Part shown: one piece after another, positions 7,136 through 7,723 of the stretch
How the letters are laid out: every line of letters starts with the position of its first letter
How positions within the stretch are numbered: the stretch's first letter is position 1
Source of the DNA: JANNHP01 sp031404455
GTDB taxonomy: Bacteria; Planctomycetota; JAJSAM01; JAJVHW01
DNA: 7,723 nucleotides
Reading direction: 5' to 3'
Assembly: GCA_031404455.1 (NCBI GenBank)
Contig: JANNHP010000029.1
Span: 1-7,723, forward strand
Notes under the pieces: generated by a model
Databases searched by the model: none
Seen by the model: the letters and a program-made list of their open reading frames with translations, nothing else
What the model was told of the DNA's origin: nothing
Program-made: the position numbers and the translations under genes

Positions 7136-7510
7136 AGCGGCGGCGGGTCGTGCGGTTCGCACGGCACAGGTGGTCTCGGCCGCGGCAAGGGCAAGAAGCC
7201 CGGCGCGGGCGACAAGCCCGGCAGCGGTCCCGGCGGTGAAGGCCAGGGCTCCGGCAACCGCGCGAGCTCTCCCGACGATCCGGAGGCCTTCCAGACGGAG
7301 AACCTGAAGGGCCGGATCGACCCGAAGGGGCGCATCTCCGTCACCACGTTCCGCGGGCTGCCGAAGCCGGGCGAGGTGACGGTGGAACTGCGCGAGGCTC
7401 TCGAGCGCGCCCGCGACGACGCGCAGGCGCCGCTCGACTCCGAGGAGATCCCGCGGCGCTACCGCGACGGCATCCGCGAGTACTTCGACGCCCTCGGCCG
7501 CTCGAAGTGA
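7136..7510 (+). other. In-frame coding continuation of the coiled-coil protein beyond the TGA
   Basis: Starting straight after the TGA at 7133-7135, the same frame stays open for 124 codons and stops at TGA 7508-7510. It reads SGGGSCGSHGTGG, then a Gly/Lys/Pro linker with GRGKGKKPGAG, then a folded-looking tail: NLKGRIDPKGRISVTTF, GLPKPGEVTVELREALERA and a final IPRRYRDGIREYFDALGRSK. The last motif resembles the 'Yr..Vr.YF..L' endings of related membrane coiled-coil proteins. No ATG, GTG or TTG lies in this frame near its beginning (the first GTG is near 7376), and there is no ribosome-binding site, so it is unlikely to be a separate gene. Codon use matches the upstream part. It is either the true C-terminus reached by recoding or read-through, or the remnant of a gene broken by one base change. 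Confidence 0.8.
7147..7165 (+). promoter_or_regulatory. SECIS-like hairpin downstream of in-frame TGA
   Basis: 7149-7154 (CGTGCG) pairs with 7158-7163 (CGCACG), extended by U-G and G-C pairs to 7147 and 7165: an 8-bp stem with apex GUU, or GGUUC if the top G-C pair is open. GGUU falls 19-22 nt after the TGA. As I recall the E. coli fdhF SECIS, its apical GGUC occupies the same 19-22 nt. G and U in the apical loop fit bacterial SelB recognition. The bulged U of the E. coli element is not seen. Hairpins are easy to form in GC-rich Gly-coding DNA, so this could be chance. Confidence 0.35.
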
Positions 7511-7550
7511 CGGCGACGCGGGCCGTCAAGGCACTGCGAGGCGAATCCAA

Positions 7551-7650
7551 CCTCTCGGTAGGGGCGGACCCCCGTGTCCGCCCAGGTTTCGCAGGGAGCC
7601 ACGCCCTCGCCGATCCCGCGTCGGGCGGACACCGGGGTCCCCCCCAACCC
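7551..7650. repeat. REP-pair-like inverted repeat element, downstream copy
   Basis: Begins 41 nt after the last stop codon. The left arm 7551-7583 is the exact reverse complement of 55-87 and contains its own 8-bp palindrome (7562-7569 with 7576-7583, loop CCCCGT). The spacer 7584-7622 is 39 nt, the same length as in the upstream copy and partly conserved. The right arm 7623-7650 is degenerate: it keeps GGGCGGAC, but one base spoils the second half of its palindrome (GTCCCCCC). The two arms can also pair with each other. It may slow or end transcription of the operon, but no U-run follows, so this is not called a terminator. Confidence 0.85.
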
Positions 7651-7723
7651 AGACAAAACGCCCCAACAGCCCGGATAGCCCGAGCGAACAATAAGGAGAA
7701 CAGAGGCTTAGTCTGACCCGCAC
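7651..7723. other. Non-coding tail with possible mobile-element-type motif at the edge
   Basis: No gene or clear promoter is visible. GC content is lower than in the operon. The last bases (CTTAGTCTGACCCGCAC, 7707-7723) resemble 'TTAGTCTGACCCC'-type motifs that I recall near REP-associated transposase genes and other dispersed elements. This is memory-based and weak. The element, if any, would extend beyond the window. Confidence 0.25.

Noticed and set aside
5782..7239. 485-codon plus-strand frame overlapping the coiled-coil gene in another phase
   Set aside because: Almost only Arg, Gly, Ala and Pro; no ribosome-binding site matching its start. It is a phase shadow, and its crossing of the 7133 TGA is not evidence of a frameshift because the true frame resumes in phase.
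7551..7583. Rho-independent terminator after the operon
   Set aside because: The hairpin is strong but no T-run follows it, and the same sequence occurs upstream of the operon as part of the repeat.
7526..7723. Small minus-strand ORF translating to GGHGGPPLP-type peptide
   Set aside because: It is a reading through the repeat element. Such peptides look like recurrent spurious ORFs from this repeat family.

Overview
The window is a GC-rich (roughly 70% by eye) bacterial segment with five same-strand genes packed into what looks like one operon. GC-ending codons dominate, so long open frames appear on both strands, but only one set has signal peptides, family motifs and sensible junctions. 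Protein style (NHL-repeat lipoprotein, large signal-peptide protein with a GATase-like region, ABC-2 transporter whose Q-loop reads YMPD, coiled-coil protein with a 'DERLGLCERLST' motif) and the dispersed repeats suggest Planctomycetota or a neighbouring phylum. That assignment is inference, not proof.

Layout: (1) 1-87, the right part of a dispersed inverted-repeat (REP-pair-like) element. (2) 88-1029, NHL-repeat lipoprotein. (3) 1026-3137, signal-peptide protein with a GATase-like region, two central membrane helices and a C-terminal extracytoplasmic domain. (4) 3134-4096, ABC ATPase. (5) 4093-5766, double-module ABC-2 permease. (6) 5822-7135, membrane-anchored coiled-coil protein, whose frame continues without interruption past a TGA to 7510. 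(7) 7551-7650, a second copy of the repeat element in the same orientation. (8) 7651-7723, no gene seen, ending in a motif that may belong to another mobile or REP-associated element.

The first three gene junctions are stop/start overlaps (TTGA, ATGA, GTGA), suggesting translational coupling. The last gene follows after 55 nt with its own ribosome-binding site. Together the genes look like an envelope machine: an ATPase and membrane permease, an extracytoplasmic partner with helices of its own (loosely comparable to GldA/GldF/GldG), a beta-propeller lipoprotein and a coiled-coil membrane protein. The substrate cannot be read from sequence.

The most unusual point is the TGA at 7133-7135 inside a continuous 562-codon frame. 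It is followed at 7147-7165 by a GC-rich hairpin whose GGUU apex lies 19-22 nt after the TGA, the spacing I recall for the E. coli fdhF SECIS, with a Cys codon six codons after the TGA. It may be a selenocysteine codon in an undescribed selenoprotein, or simply a nonsense mutation or sequencing error in a Gly-rich linker. The sequence alone cannot decide.
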